Below are positions 63,501 to 64,000 of a stretch of DNA of 64,000 nucleotides, piece by piece; position 1 is the stretch's first letter; every line of letters begins with the position of its first letter. The stretch lies in assembly GCF_000376825.1 (NCBI RefSeq), contig NZ_AQXW01000003.1, positions 248,001 through 312,000 of the forward strand, written 5' to 3'. Under the pieces are notes generated by a model. That model was not told the origin of the DNA. It saw only the letters and a list, made by a program, of their open reading frames with translations, and ran no database searches. The stretch is from Demetria terragena DSM 11295. Lineage in GTDB: Bacteria; Actinomycetota; Actinomycetes; Actinomycetales; Dermatophilaceae. Both the position numbers and the translations under genes were made by a program.

Positions 63501-64000
63501 TCAGGCGGCGGAACCGTTGCTCGAGGCCTCAGCCACCTGCTCAGACTGCCGCAGGTCGTCGGGCTCCAACGGACCCTGCATGCGCAGTGGCCGCTCTGCG
63601 AGGTAGCGGACGTAGGCGTACGGGGTGAAGAAGCCAGGCAGGTAGTCGCCCATAGCGCTCTGCTCGAGCACATCGCGCGCGTACTCGACATGCTTGACCT
63701 GCTCCTCCGTAGCAGCCCGAGTCAGCACAGCCACCTCCTCGTCGATCACTCGGCGAACCAGGTCAGGCGTGACCTCAGGTCCTTCGGCGAGTTGCGAGCG
63801 GTGGTGGAGCCACTGCCACAACTGCGCACGCGAGATCTCGACGGTGGCCGCGTCCTCCATCAGGTTGTCGATCGCGACGGCGCCGGTGCCTTGAACCCAC
63901 GAGGCGAGGTACTGCAGCGCAACCGACACGTTCGTCCGCACTCCACCGAGGCTGATCGTTCTCGGAGTGCCATCCAAGGACACGAGATCGCCTGCGGTGA
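63501..64000 (-). CDS. aceB: Malate synthase A, C-terminal part (5' end outside window)
   Basis: The frame stays open to the window edge. Visible part: GGVRTNVSVALQYLASWVQG and AIDNLMEDAATVEISRAQLW, characteristic of malate synthase A, followed by WLHHRSQLAEG and a C-terminus with YLPGFFTPYAYVRYLAERPL. Condenses glyoxylate with acetyl-CoA in the glyoxylate shunt. The catalytic core lies beyond 64000; the apparent GTG start at 63983 is internal. Confidence 0.93.
   Translation of the reverse strand, partial: TAGDLVSLDGTPRTISLGGVRTNVSVALQYLASWVQGTGAVAIDNLMEDAATVEISRAQLWQWLHHRSQLAEGPEVTPDLVRRVIDEEVAVLTRAATEEQVKHVEYARDVLEQSAMGDYLPGFFTPYAYVRYLAERPLRMQGPLEPDDLRQSEQVAEASSNGSAA

Overview
This 64-kb window is a piece of a high-GC actinobacterial (Actinomycetota) chromosome. 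The pointers are an HU protein with a lysine/alanine-rich PAKKA-type tail, F420 biosynthesis (FbiD/CofC), a GlnK-GlnD pair, a zinc-ribbon L28 and L32, and several promoters of the TANNNT-N6-RTG leaderless type. The housekeeping gene order resembles that known from Micrococcales such as Intrasporangiaceae/Dermatophilaceae, but the species cannot be fixed from the sequence alone.

Layout. 0-8.5 kb: end of hup, then fbiD with a coupled small gene, plsC-gpsA, a Cys/Met-metabolism PLP enzyme, ddl, a DUF3515 lipoprotein, an Lrp-type sensor domain, thiL, a methyltransferase and rpmB. 8.6-20.2 kb: a secreted serine protease, a DhaL/FakA-type kinase, recG-rsmD-coaD, a flavoprotein-methyltransferase fusion divergent from an XRE-cupin regulator, a diacylglycerol-kinase-like gene, then DUF177-rpmF-rnc-mutM. 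41.0-53.3 kb: smc, a small membrane protein, ftsY, an MpaB-type oxygenase, amtB-glnK-glnD and ffh. 53.3-64 kb: a methyltransferase, a pyroglutamyl-peptidase-like secreted protein with an NRAMP transporter and a hydrolase, an arylsulfatase, an amidohydrolase, a GNAT-kinase fusion, a lipoprotein and the 3' end of malate synthase.

Between mutM (ends 20222) and smc (starts 41000) lies about 20.7 kb of accessory genes, although these two are usually close neighbours in related genomes. This insert starts with a decayed second copy of the mutM 3' end. It carries several regulator-plus-enzyme modules: alcohol dehydrogenase/XRE, MFS/SDR/cyclophilin-like lipoprotein, SDR/TetR, NmrA/DUF1772/AraC/GntP, a GntR-creatininase-esterase-AbgT operon, and MarR-amidohydrolase. 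It also holds at least four broken genes, a palindromic dispersed repeat and an 18-bp tandem repeat, so it looks like a region of repeated gain and loss.

Functional links worth noting: translation and protein export (rpmB, rpmF, rsmD, rnc, ffh, ftsY), nitrogen sensing (amtB-glnK-glnD, overlapping genes with a possible GlnR site), phospholipid synthesis (plsC-gpsA), and a possible thiol or metal-stress module at 14.5-16.8 kb with a Fur-family-like palindrome over its promoter.
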